Below, piece by piece: positions 1 to 54,907 of a stretch of DNA of 64,000 bases. A program made the translations under genes and the position numbers. The stretch's first letter is position 1. Each line of letters begins with the position of its first letter. The DNA is from Amorphochlora amoebiformis (taxonomy: Eukaryota > Cercozoa > Chlorarachniophyceae): the NCBI GenBank assembly GCA_054601695.1, contig BAAHQB010000406.1, forward strand, positions 1 through 64,000. The letters are read 5' to 3'. The notes under the pieces were generated by a model. The model did not search any database. It was not told the DNA's origin and was given only the letters and a program-made list of their open reading frames with translations.

Positions 1-505
1 GCTCCTAACCCTAACCCTAACCCTAACCCTAACCCTAACCCTAACCCTAACCCTAACCCTAACCCTAACCCTAACCCTAACCCTAACCCTAACCCTAACC
101 CTAACCCTAACCCTAACCCTAACCCTAACCCTAACCCTAACCCTAACCCTAACCCTAACCCTAACCCTAACCCTAACCCTAACCCTAACCCTAACCCTAA
201 CCCTAACCCTAACCCTAACCCTAACCCTAACCCTAACCCTAACCCTAACCCTAACCCTAACCCTAACCCTAACCCTAACCCTAACCCTAACCCTAACCCT
301 AACCCTAACCCTAACCCTAATCCTAACCCTAACCCTAATCCTAACCCTAATCCTAACCCTAACCCTAATCCTAACCCTAACCCTAACCCTAATCCTAACC
401 CTAACCCTAACCCTAATCCTAACCCTAACCCTAACCCTAACCCTAATCCTAACCCTAATCCTAACCCTAACCCTAACCCTAACCCTAACCCTAACCCTAA
501 TCCTA
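1..505. repeat. Telomere array, (CCCTAA)n
   Basis: Tandem CCCTAA hexamers fill the left end, so the G strand is TTAGGG and this is a true left chromosome end. The outer 310 bases are perfect. From about 315 to 505 single TCCTAA variants (C to T) appear every few units, as expected for the proximal, no longer renewed part of a telomere. The first bases (gctc) do not fit the repeat and may be an assembly edge. Confidence 0.97.
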
Positions 506-583
506 GCTTATCCCCCCCATGATATCATGGGAACGAGTTTTATGCTTTTCTTTTCTTGTACTCACACATGTGCACAAGTATAT

Positions 584-584
584 G

Positions 585-638
<54 letters not shown>

Positions 639-649
639 ATATATATATA

Positions 650-739
<90 letters not shown>

Positions 740-846
740 CATGGTACTATATCATGGTACTATATCATGGTACTATATCATGGTACTATATCATGGTACT
801 ATATCATGGTATGTATATATATATACATTGTATGTATATGTGTTGA
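584..846. repeat. TA microsatellite followed by a 13-bp repeat
   Basis: A (TA)n tract of about 150 bases is followed at about 735-812 by six copies of a 13-base unit (atcatggtactat), then more TA-rich DNA. The open frames across it are Tyr-Ile dipeptide runs without coding character. The 30 bases before it (506-535) end the telomere array and show nothing. Confidence 0.85.
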
Positions 847-937
847 ACTACATTGAACTACATGGGAGTATATCATCACTGGACCTAGCAACACATGTGT
901 CGTCAGCAGCACAACTCAACTCTACGCGACACACTAA

Positions 938-1031
938 AGATTTGTAGTACTAGATTGCATAATTCAGCTGTACTGACGAAGGCGCAAGCCGAAACGTTTA
1001 CAGTTATCACTGATTGTGAAACTACAAATCT
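938..1031 (+). ncRNA. Candidate type I hammerhead ribozyme, Penelope-like or satellite-derived
   Basis: Bases 973-979 read CTGACGA, followed by a stem II hairpin (GGC 981-983, GCAA loop, GCC 988-990) and then GAAA at 991-994, the three-part catalytic core of a hammerhead. After it ACGT (994-997) can form a minimal two-pair stem III, with GTT as the NUH cleavage triplet. Bases 999-1005 pair with 966-972 as a seven-pair stem I containing one G-U. An 11-base perfect inverted repeat (938-948 with 1021-1031) extends the outer stem. One odd point is the extra A at 980 between the core and stem II. Hammerheads with very short stem III are known in Penelope-like retroelements, some of which sit at telomeres, but no such open frame is visible here. 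Confidence 0.5.
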
Positions 1032-1052
1032 GACACTACTGTCATCGCTGCC

Positions 1053-2385
1053 CATATTTATATAAGTATATACATATTTATATAAGTATATACATATTTA
1101 TATAAGTATATACATATTTATATAAGTATATACATATTTATATAAGTATATACATATTTATATAAGTATATACATATTTATATAAGTATATACATATTTA
1201 TATAAGTATATACATATTTATATAAGTATATACATATTTATATAAGTATATACATATTTATATAAGTATATACATATTTATATAAGTATATACATATTTA
1301 TATAAGTATATACATATTTATATAAGTATATACATATTTATATAAGTATATACATATTTATATAAGTATATACATATTTATATAAGTATATACATATTTA
1401 TATAAGTATATACATATTTATATAAGTATATACATATTTATATAAGTATATACATATTTATATAAGTATATACATATTTATATAAGTATATACATATTTA
1501 TATAAGTATATACATATTTATATAAGTATATACATATTTATATAAGTATATACATATTTATATAAGTATATACATATTTATATAAGTATATACATATTTA
1601 TATAAGTATATACATATTTATATAAGTATATACATATTTATATAAGTATATACATATTTATATAAGTATATACATATTTATATAAGTATATACATATTTA
1701 TATAAGTATATACATATTTATATAAGTATATACATATTTATATAAGTATATACATATTTATATAAGTATATACATATTTATATAAGTATATACATATTTA
1801 TATAAGTATATACATATTTATATAAGTATATACATATTTATATAAGTATATACATATTTATATAAGTATATACATATTTATATAAGTATATACATATTTA
1901 TATAAGTATATACATATTTATATAAGTATATACATATTTATATAAGTATATACATATTTATATAAGTATATACATATTTATATAAGTATATACATATTTA
2001 TATAAGTATATACATATTTATATAAGTATATACATATTTATATAAGTATATACATATTTATATAAGTATATACATATTTATATAAGTATATACATATTTA
2101 TATAAGTATATACATATTTATATAAGTATATACATATTTATATAAGTATATACATATTTATATAAGTATATACATATTTATATAAGTATATACATATTTA
2201 TATAAGTATATACATATTTATATAAGTATATACATATTTATATAAGTATATACATATTTATATAAGTATATACATATTTATATAAGTATATACATATTTA
2301 TATAAGTATATACATATTTATATAAGTATATACATATTTATATAAGTATATACATATTTATATAAGTATATACATATTTATATAA
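1053..2385. repeat. Subtelomeric 20-bp satellite, about 67 copies
   Basis: The unit tataagtatatacatattta repeats about 66.6 times in strict register with no mismatch that I could find over 1.33 kb. Such uniformity implies very recent amplification or homogenisation. The unit has no open coding meaning. Confidence 0.97.
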
Positions 2386-2386
2386 T

Positions 2387-2617
2387 ATGGACATGAAGAA
2401 TCAGAATCCGGCTCGTAGACCCTCGGTCTCTACCCCAGCACAAGCTCCGAAACGGTCCCGTGTAGAAGTCCAATCTCAAACACGCGTTGAGCCCCGTGTT
2501 CCGAACGATCCCAACTCACTAGAGTCACCTCCTCCCTACCTCCTACTCCTCCTCTCCTCCTCTCCTTCCTTTCTTCTAACCGACACCCTAACCCGACACC
2601 CTAACCCGACACCCTAA
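2387..2617 (+). other. Short unassigned open frame between satellites
   Basis: A 76-codon frame starts at an ATG directly after the satellite. It encodes a Pro/Ser-rich, partly basic peptide (for example APKRSRVEVQSQ) and then a Leu/Ser run caused by a CTCCTC-rich tract. It ends inside telomere-like repeats. No family is recognised and there is no second exon in view. It may be chance coding potential in the only non-satellite stretch of the subtelomere. Confidence 0.15.
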
Positions 2618-2627
2618 CCCGACACCC
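2581..2627. repeat. Interstitial telomere-like repeat
   Basis: Three to four copies of a 13-base unit (caccctaacccga) combine a CCCTAACCC telomere core with a CGACA spacer. They lie 2.1 kb inside the terminal array and point to an old telomere fusion or to telomerase-seeded repair. Confidence 0.8.
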
Positions 2628-3127
2628 ATTGGCTATGGTTTATGTTTATATATATGTATGTATATATAGATATATATACATATACGATATCTACACGTAT
2701 ATATATATATATGTTTTCATATGTATTGTACACATAGTAATATTGTATATGCACGTGTTTGTGAAAATTACTTTGGTGTTCAACTTGCAGTACCTGGAGT
2801 ACATGGAATGCTTCATTCCTCAGGAGTCCTCTAACCTTAACCGTAGCTATACTACCTAGAGGACTAGACTAGAGCTATTACAATTATATTTTCACAAGGT
2901 ATAGCATAAGCAACTTGATGATCAATTAACTTGCTATACTTTGAAACGTGCACCCATCTCTATTTAGTATGCATGTAGACTAGATAGATTTATAAGCTCT
3001 AGAAGCTATTTAAATCTTCGAGATCTTATCGTAATCTTTTAAGCAACCTCGACACTCTAGCATGGTAATAACTGTGATAAAGCAGTCTAGGCAGTTTTTG
3101 GGAGACGTGATCTATTTATGCCCGAGT
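2628..3127. other. 3' flank of the giant gene, CTAG-rich
   Basis: No gene is visible. Bases 2640-2760 are TA-rich. Bases 2860-3010, downstream of the minus-strand gene that ends at 3128, hold several CTAG words (for example gactagactagag). The same enrichment occurs behind the RecQ, DGAT2 and hydrolase genes. Confidence 0.5.
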
Positions 3128-13516
<10,389 letters not shown>

Positions 13517-14100
13517 CTATTCTGTTCATTAAATCGTTGGTTTCAATTCCTTGGGATGATGCACGAAGTGATTTTTGACTGGAGAGGTGTCATGGATGCT
13601 TTTCGTACCTTATGCGTTGCAGTTCAGGCGTCGAAAATATCACAGCGGTATTCGGCACTGTTCGCCGTTCGGCAGAGGTGGATATGAATTTTATCTCGAC
13701 TGGACCAGTTTTTATTGCAGTTCCTGGCAACTTCCTATTTGTTCATATGAAACGTAAATGACAAAGGATATTTAATAGTAATATTTTGTTCTCCTAATAT
13801 CGACTATGAGATTGACATAGAAATATAGAAACGGACAAACAAGAATTTGAAACGAATGCAGCATAATACATTTTGACTTAATAATATTTAATAGTAACAT
13901 TTTGTTCTCCTAATATTTAATATAGATTACAATAAGAGATTGATAGAAATATAGAAACGGACAAACAAGTTGTAAAGGTTGAATTTGAAACGAATGTGCA
14001 CCACAAATAATTTAATAATATATTGGTCCAAATAATAATATAAATTACATCTCGAATATTTTGACTTAATATTATTGTGATTTGTTGTCTTTCGCGGCAT
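13517..14100. repeat. AT-rich 5' flank of the giant gene with a direct duplication
   Basis: A segment starting at 13768 (atatttaatagtaatatttt, then tatagaaacggacaaacaag and gaatttgaaacgaatg) recurs from 13884 with small indels; a third partial start appears at 14057. Unit length is about 115-170 bases. The gene's promoter should lie here, but I see no clear TATA or initiator element beyond general AT richness. Confidence 0.7.
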
Positions 14101-14604
14101 TTCGCGCTGTAATACGATATTATTATATATTTTGATGTCATGCCCATACCTGCATGTCCGTCGGAGTCGGGTTTCTCAAGAAGTACATATTGATGGCATG
14201 TCAACCGTCGGAGTAGGGTCACTCCAGCCTCCACCGTCCGGACACCAAAAATTTCTCGCAATCAAGCGAAGGGGAAATCCAGCTCCAGATATGATTCATC
14301 ATTTGCTTGCACCGTTACCGCAAAAGAGCAATTGCCGCCACACCACGAACTTTCGTTTATGTGCGAGTCACCAGGTCTTCCGTCGACCAGATCATTGTCA
14401 AGATTCGAAATTTCTTCCCGCGTTTATGTTTCGAGACACCTGCGCGTGAATAGACTGACGATCATGCGTACGTCGGTACTCAATTGAGAAAAGGCTTACA
14501 TCAGACAGAGTTATATCGTTTCCTCTGCATACCCTCGGTTAACCACTGCGAATATAAATTATATAATTTCTTGGAGGCATTCGATCCTTCCTTTTCAAAT
14601 TAAA
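14101..14604. other. Unassigned moderately GC-rich stretch
   Basis: A 105-codon plus-strand frame (14132-14449) crosses this stretch but has no recognisable motif and no supported splice partner. It could be a relic or an unrecognised exon. No repeat structure is seen. Confidence 0.3.
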
Positions 14605-14609
14605 TTTAG

Positions 14610-14765
14610 GGAATCGGAACCCATCTCCCCGGAACCCATCTCCCCGGAAGTTGGCCGGAACCCATCTCCCGGAACCCATCTCCCCGGAACCCATCTCTTT
14701 TGTACCGGTAAGTGGCCGTAACCCATCTCCCCGGAACCCATTTCTCCGGAACCCATCTCAAATTA
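14610..14765. repeat. Minisatellite of ggaacccatctcccc
   Basis: About eight degenerate copies of a 15-17 base unit are interrupted by a ttggcc/gtggcc spacer. The array is not inside any gene model. Confidence 0.85.
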
Positions 14766-14769
14766 AAAA

Positions 14770-15040
14770 GAAGCATTCATTGCGAAGCCCAAGATTCTAG
14801 TTTTTGTACTTTTTATAGATATATCAACATCCAAGAAGCCGTCAACTCGACGGCGGCCTGCAGCGAAAGCAGCTATAGCGAGTGCTCGGGAAAGAAACAA
14901 TACCGGCCCGACAGCAGCAAGACGTGGAAAAGACAATCGCCAAAGTACTCATTCCCTCGCCAAGACACAAGCAAGTGTATTTATCACGTCGCGATAACTA
15001 TCATCGGACTGCCAAGATCCCTACTGTATGCAGGACCATA
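14770..15040 (+). other. Possible coding relic, unassigned
   Basis: About 240 bases of balanced composition carry overlapping plus-strand frames. The most protein-like reads ARQQQDVEKTIAKVLIPSP and then RHKQVYLSRRDNYHRTAKIP. No start, partner exon or family can be assigned. It could be a terminal exon or a decayed mobile element. Confidence 0.2.
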
Positions 15041-15130
15041 CCATACCATGCCATACGTCCATCCGTGACACCATACCATAACATACCATACCATACCATG
15101 CCATACCATACCATGCCATATATGTCCATC
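15040..15130. repeat. Short minisatellite, ataccataccatgcc
   Basis: A run of accat/accatgcc pentamer-based units. It yields spurious open frames on both strands. Confidence 0.8.
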
Positions 15131-15224
15131 ACACCATATAACATAGCTCAATGAGCACAGCATAGCCGTGTCGATCGAATGCAACATACACAGTCCCGTG
15201 CTACAGTCACGTGACGTTAACGTC

Positions 15225-15510
15225 GTATGCTACCACCGTGGCACTGCCGTACATGTGTCACGTGCAACATGTGCTACCACCGTGGCACTGCCGTACATGT
15301 GTGATGTGCAACATCTAGAACATGTGCTACCACCGTGCGTACATGTGTGACGTGCACGTGGCACTGCCGTACATGTGTGACGTGCACGTGGCACTGCCGT
15401 ACATGTGTGACGTGCACGTGGCACTGCTGTACATGTGTGACGTGCACGTGGCACTGCCGTACATGTGTGACGTGCAACGTGTGCTACCACCGTGGCACTG
15501 CCGTATATAT
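15225..15510. repeat. Minisatellite, 30-50 bp unit with gtggcactgccgtacatgtg
   Basis: Seven or so copies of gtggcactgccgtacatgtg are joined either by a tgacgtgcac spacer or by a longer spacer containing gtgctaccacc. The repeat has several stop-free frames (Arg/His/Thr/Cys-rich), which I treat as artefacts. Confidence 0.88.
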
Positions 15511-16416
<906 letters not shown>

Positions 16417-16420
<4 letters not shown>

Positions 16421-16654
16421 AACGTATACCGGACCTACAAGCTTAACTAGACGTCAGATCGCTAGACTACCGTCATATTCGTAATCCACGCATGCGAATT
16501 AGCAATAGTCATCCGAGGGGAAGATCTTCCAAGGGAAGACCTTAGGTAGGGAAGGCCTTCTACGCGAGAATTTTCTTGTGAATTTAGTCATTATCATTTG
16601 CCATAATCCAAACGGACAACAGTCAATCGGACAACTACCACTGCTACGCTGACA
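16417..16654 (+). repeat. 5' long terminal repeat
   Basis: 238 bases, TG...CA ends. It contains ataatccaaacggacaacag, a block shared with the two solo LTRs at 50.2 and 51.5 kb, which places all three in one element superfamily. Confidence 0.95.
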
Positions 16655-16658
16655 GGTT

Positions 16659-18881
16659 ATGAGTTTCGAAGCGACACGTACTGCCCTACTCAAGTGGACT
16701 GCCAAGCTGAAGCTTACCAAGGAGGACGACTGGACCAAGTATGCCAAGAGCGTCTCTATGATGGTGAAGGCACTTCAGCTCGAGGACTGCATGAAGCTTG
16801 GGGCACGATCCATCATGGATTGGAAGAATCCTGACGCTCTACGTCCACAACATGTGGTTGAGATGAAGGAGGGGAAATGGGCAACGAATCTCGATGGGAA
16901 AGAGGACGCGCATATAAAGTTGAGGATGCTACTGCATGCTACATTGGTGCTCACGGTGGGACGTAAGTATGAACATCTTACAACCGGGAGGGAGGATCCA
17001 GTGTACCTCTGGGCTCGTCTGCGCGCTGGCATCGAGGGTCCACGACTGTTTAGGAGGATGAAGCTACAGAAGAAGTTGAATCGTCAGACGCTTGACGATT
17101 ACAGCGGCGATTTCGGGAAGCTGGCTTCGGAGATCGAGGAGACGGCGGATGCACTCACCGGGCTGGGCAAGACCATGGACGACGAGGACAGGATCGTGGC
17201 GCTCATGATGGCTCTCCCGGAGGACGAGTACGGCTCTACACTCGAGAATATTGCACTGCACCCTACTACCTACCAAGCGGCGGTAACGGCGATCACTAGT
17301 GTGGCAGCAAGGAAGGCGGCTAACAACTATGAGACCAAGGTAAAGGATATCGTGGCGGCCGGCCATGAGCATCAAGGGACCAAGAATCTCAAGGACATGT
17401 CTGCGAAGGATCTTGCGAAGATGAAGACTAGGATCGACAAGTTGATGACCGCGAAGTCTGGGAGGCCGAAGGGAGCATCGAGGAAGTTCAGAGGCAAGTG
17501 TTTCAAGTGCAACAAAAAGAGGCACATGAAAAAGGATTGTCCATTGCTCAACAAACACGATGATGATGCGGCGATACTTGAGGATAGCAGCGAATCGGAT
17601 TACAACTGGAGCACGGTGGCAGGCAAGTGTGACGACGGCTCGACTGCTGGATATCTGGTGCTCGACAGTGGATGCACGAGGAGCTGTTTCAAGGACAAGC
17701 GGTACTTCAAGACCTTCAGGGTGGTGAAGAATCATGCTTTCAAGCTAGGCAACGGCGAGACCCGAATGGAATCCAAGGGCTTTGGGGACGTTGAAGTGCC
17801 ACTAAGGAATGGGAAAGTACTCAGGATGACCAATGTGGCATATTGCCCCGGAGCAGCGGCGAACTACGTGGCTCAACGGCGGCTACGTGAAGATGGATAT
17901 CGACTCAGGTTCGTGGGGGAGCAGGACGACGTCTCGATTATGAAGGATGGAGATGAGATCTGCAGGACTTCTGGGACCAAGAAGAAGCTCTTCCTCATCC
18001 CTGTGGCGAACGATGATAACCTTGGCGCATGGTTTGACGACAAGGCGAGGTGGAGATCCTTATGGAAATGGCACCTGGCACTAGGTCATACGCTAAGTAG
18101 GGTCATCAAGAAGATGGAGAAGCTGGGAGTCGTGGCTGGATTGTCGATTTCCGATGTCAAGGCGCATGCTAGGTTCTATGATACCATATTCAACTTCAAG
18201 GCTCGACGAGAAGATATATATATATCTCCTAAGAAGCAGAATGATGTGTGTATATATCCTGAAATGACGTTCTCCGACGACAAGGCTGCCGACGGAGAGG
18301 GGGAGAAGAATAATGCACCGGATATGGGGGAGTCTGGACGAAAGATATCGAGCACGGACATCGACAACGTTTACCTACATGGACCAGTGGTCATCTTCGG
18401 AGGAAATTTGATACATTGGCGTTCGAAGCGACAGACAATTGCTGTGAAGAGCTCAGCCATTGCCGAGTACGTCGCTTTGTCGGAAGGGCTGGACGAATTG
18501 CTATGGATGCGGAACTTATTTTTAGAGTTGGACGTGAAGTTGGGATCGTCGATGGTTTATGAGGACAACACTGCGTGTATACGGATCGCGGAGAATCCTA
18601 TCTTGTCTCAGAAAACCAAGGCCGTCGATCTGCACTTCCACTACTGTCGGGATCACCTGCAACGTGGGATATATATGTTGGAATACGTACCAACAGATCA
18701 ACAGTTAGCGGATGGGCTTACCAAGGCTGTGAGCGGTGCTACACTCTTCAAGCTGGCGGAAGCATATCTGGACACGGAAGCGCATGTGGCTCCAACCAAG
18801 AGCGCAGCAGAGGTCGACGCTGGCAGGAGCGGCGCGTCGAGGGGGAGTGTTAACGTATACCGGACCTACAAGCTTAACTAG
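16659..18881 (+). CDS. Copia Gag-protease-RNase H fusion polyprotein (IN and RT deleted)
   Basis: 740 residues, starting ATG four bases after the left LTR and stopping 34 bases inside the right LTR. An N-terminal UBN2-type Gag (~1-240) precedes a zinc knuckle at ~285 (CFKCNKKRHMKKDC, CX2CX4HX4C). The aspartic protease motif is VLDSGCTRS (~332), and the pre-integrase motif is WHLALGH (~472). At ~520-570 the sequence passes through a short unrelated linker straight into copia RNase H (YVALSEGLDELLWMR, YEDNTACIRIAENP, ADGLTKAV). About 1,000 residues of integrase and reverse transcriptase normally lie between. The frame is intact across the deletion, so Gag and protease might still be made and the RNA packaged with helper enzymes from a full copy. 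Confidence 0.93.
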   Translation: MSFEATRTALLKWTAKLKLTKEDDWTKYAKSVSMMVKALQLEDCMKLGARSIMDWKNPDALRPQHVVEMKEGKWATNLDGKEDAHIKLRMLLHATLVLTVGRKYEHLTTGREDPVYLWARLRAGIEGPRLFRRMKLQKKLNRQTLDDYSGDFGKLASEIEETADALTGLGKTMDDEDRIVALMMALPEDEYGSTLENIALHPTTYQAAVTAITSVAARKAANNYETKVKDIVAAGHEHQGTKNLKDMSAKDLAKMKTRIDKLMTAKSGRPKGASRKFRGKCFKCNKKRHMKKDCPLLNKHDDDAAILEDSSESDYNWSTVAGKCDDGSTAGYLVLDSGCTRSCFKDKRYFKTFRVVKNHAFKLGNGETRMESKGFGDVEVPLRNGKVLRMTNVAYCPGAAANYVAQRRLREDGYRLRFVGEQDDVSIMKDGDEICRTSGTKKKLFLIPVANDDNLGAWFDDKARWRSLWKWHLALGHTLSRVIKKMEKLGVVAGLSISDVKAHARFYDTIFNFKARREDIYISPKKQNDVCIYPEMTFSDDKAADGEGEKNNAPDMGESGRKISSTDIDNVYLHGPVVIFGGNLIHWRSKRQTIAVKSSAIAEYVALSEGLDELLWMRNLFLELDVKLGSSMVYEDNTACIRIAENPILSQKTKAVDLHFHYCRDHLQRGIYMLEYVPTDQQLADGLTKAVSGATLFKLAEAYLDTEAHVAPTKSAAEVDAGRSGASRGSVNVYRTYKLN

Positions 18882-19082
18882 ACGTCAGATCGCTAGACTA
18901 CCGTCATATTCGTAATCCACGCATGCGAATTAGCAATAGTCATCCGAGGGGAAGATCTTCCAAGGGAAGACCTTAGGTAGGGAAGGCCTTCTACGCGAGA
19001 ATTTTCTTGTGAATTTAGTCATTATCATTTGCCATAATCCAAACGGACAACAGTCAATCGGACAACTACCACTGCTACGCTG

Positions 19083-19085
<3 letters not shown>
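18848..19085 (+). repeat. 3' long terminal repeat
   Basis: It matches the 5' LTR base for base as far as I could compare. It carries the stop codon of the polyprotein 34 bases in and is followed directly by (TA)n. Confidence 0.95.
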
Positions 19086-19117
<32 letters not shown>

Positions 19118-19249
19118 TACGTGACAGGTACACACACACACACATATATATATGTATATATATATATATATGTCACGTAGTAAGATATATACAATATACA
19201 TACATATACATATATATATATATGTATATAGATCTAAATATTTACATAA

Positions 19250-19292
<43 letters not shown>

Positions 19293-19296
19293 CTCA

Positions 19297-19400
19297 CCCC
19301 GAGAGTCAGTCATGGCCCTCGGTTTGGGAAATGGGGTTGGGAAAGCTGTGGGTTTTGGAGATGGATGTGGCGTTGAATGTTTGTCCCTCTAGTTTGTAGG
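19297..19400 (-). pseudogene. Truncated copy of a Pro-Thr exon of the giant gene
   Basis: On the minus strand this stretch matches exon 9 of the giant gene (about 6098-6215). It encodes [18 protein letters not shown] where the parent has [22 protein letters not shown] replaces the TAC of the parental NYPSK part, so it is dead. The copy ends at GGTGAGTATATG followed by (TA)n, exactly where the parent continues as GGTGAGTTG within the exon, so the copy resembles an exon with a 5' splice site. Confidence 0.8.
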
Positions 19401-19444
19401 GTAAAAGTATTTTAATAATATGGCTATATATATATATATATATA

Positions 19445-19502
<58 letters not shown>

Positions 19503-19564
19503 TGATGTGTAGTGCACATTATATACATATATAGTCTAGTTATAGTATAATTGGCTTGACGTTG
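19401..19564. other. TA microsatellite and short spacer
   Basis: A (TA)n tract at about 19425-19498 and a short AT-rich spacer. Nothing else is seen. Confidence 0.6.
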
Positions 19565-19905
19565 AGTACATATTGTTGATGATAGTATGAATGGCTAGTT
19601 GATAATAGTATGAATGGCTAGTTGATGATAGTATGAATGGCTAGTTGATGATAGTATGAATGGCTAGTTGATGATAGTATGAATGGCTAGTTGATGATAG
19701 TATGAATGGCTAGTTGATGATAGTATGAATGGCTAGTTGATGATAGTATGAATGGCTAGTTGATGATAGTATGAATGATAGTATGAATGGGTAGTTGATG
19801 ATAGTATCCGTGTATGAATGGGTAGTTGATGTCAGTATCCGTGTATGAATGGCTAGTTGATGATCATATCAATGGCTAGTTGATGATAGAATCAATGGCT
19901 AGTAA
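19565..19905. repeat. 23-bp minisatellite, tagttgatgatagtatgaatggc
   Basis: About 12-14 copies. The first nine are nearly identical, and the last ones are degenerate and carry inserts such as tccgtgtatgaatggg. Confidence 0.92.
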
Positions 19906-21130
<1,225 letters not shown>

Positions 21131-21397
21131 TATAACTAGTCAGTGAGCAGACTAGACTTGGAGACTAGTCACTAGAGTAAATCTAGGAATGATCTCTAGG
21201 AATGATCTAGTGATCTAGATGATGGTATTTCGAATTCGAATGATGGTCAACTCCAAGAACAACTAGTAGAACTAGGTCTAGTAGGTCAAGTCCGACTCCC
21301 AATGAATGATGCTACGGATGGTCACAAGTCTAGCAAGTTTCGACTATCTAGCAAACATTTATATATTGTTATATGTATGCATATGTATGTAGATATA

Positions 21398-21485
<88 letters not shown>

Positions 21486-21574
21486 TAGATATATATAAGG
21501 ATATATACCTAGATATACATATAAATATATATGTATATATATATACATGTATACAAACTTATTCATTTATATAC

Positions 21575-21625
<51 letters not shown>

Positions 21626-21797
21626 TGAATCATCTAGATGATAGCCTGGATAGTCATGATTTCGAGTCAATTTTCGACTAGCACTATAGCAATGGCATCA
21701 TCGGATTGATCTAGATGCTAGGATGATGGTATTTCTACTATTTCGACTTGCAATCAATGACACCACTTTGACTAGGATGCGTGAGGCATTTACTAGC
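21131..21797. other. 3' flank of RecQ, very CTAG-rich, with a TA tract
   Basis: Bases 21131-21300 contain about a dozen CTAG words and 21640-21797 several more, around a (TA)n tract at 21400-21620. The gene ends at 21798 on the minus strand. A role in 3' end formation is inference. Confidence 0.5.
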
Positions 21798-30071
<8,274 letters not shown>

Positions 30072-30370
30072 TATACATGATACACATCATTATGCACGGG
30101 TGCATAGGTATAGGTACCATTGAAGCATCCGTTCATCCCATGCCCACATTACACACCATACACATCATCATGCATCCATGTTATGCCCCCGAGACCTTCT
30201 CCTCCATCTTATGCAATATTCCGGTATTTCCCGGAAAGAATTATGCGCGCCGCGCGGTGCTCCCGACAAATATATTTCCCGACAAGAATTAATTCTACGC
30301 CGTGCTCCCGACAAATTAACACAACTTGTCCACGTGAGTATCGCAATCCTGTCTATCCGGTGAGGTCCAG
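30072..30370. promoter_or_regulatory. Divergent intergenic region between RecQ and DGAT2
   Basis: The 299 bases separating the two start codons must hold both promoters if the models are right. The left half has two copies of a catgcccacattacacacatacaccat-like segment; the right half is GC-richer and has repeated gctcccgacaaat words. No TATA box is obvious. Confidence 0.45.

Positions 30371-54907
<24,537 letters not shown>

Larger units (their letters stand above)
16417..19085 (+). mobile_element. Ty1/copia LTR retrotransposon, internally deleted (non-autonomous)
   Basis: Two 238-base LTRs (16417-16654 and 18848-19085) that look identical, each starting TGTTAACG and ending GACA, bound one open frame. 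The polypurine tract (gagggggag) abuts the right LTR, and the primer-binding site probably starts at 16655 (ggttatgag), overlapping the ORF start. Gag, zinc knuckle, protease, pre-integrase and RNase H are present; the integrase core and reverse transcriptase are missing. Identical LTRs imply recent insertion. Both flanks are (TA)n; the 5-base flanks (tatat and atata) do not form a clear target duplication, which slippage in the repeat could explain. Confidence 0.95.

Noticed and set aside
519-947. Tyr-Ile dipeptide open frames over (TA)n tracts, here and throughout the window
   Set aside because: (TA)n lacks stops in several frames on both strands; the frames have no start context, composition or partner exon of a protein and mostly lie in introns.
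1053-2385. CRISPR-like array
   Set aside because: Units are contiguous 20-mers without spacers in a eukaryotic subtelomere. The array at 43070 likewise has no unique spacers.
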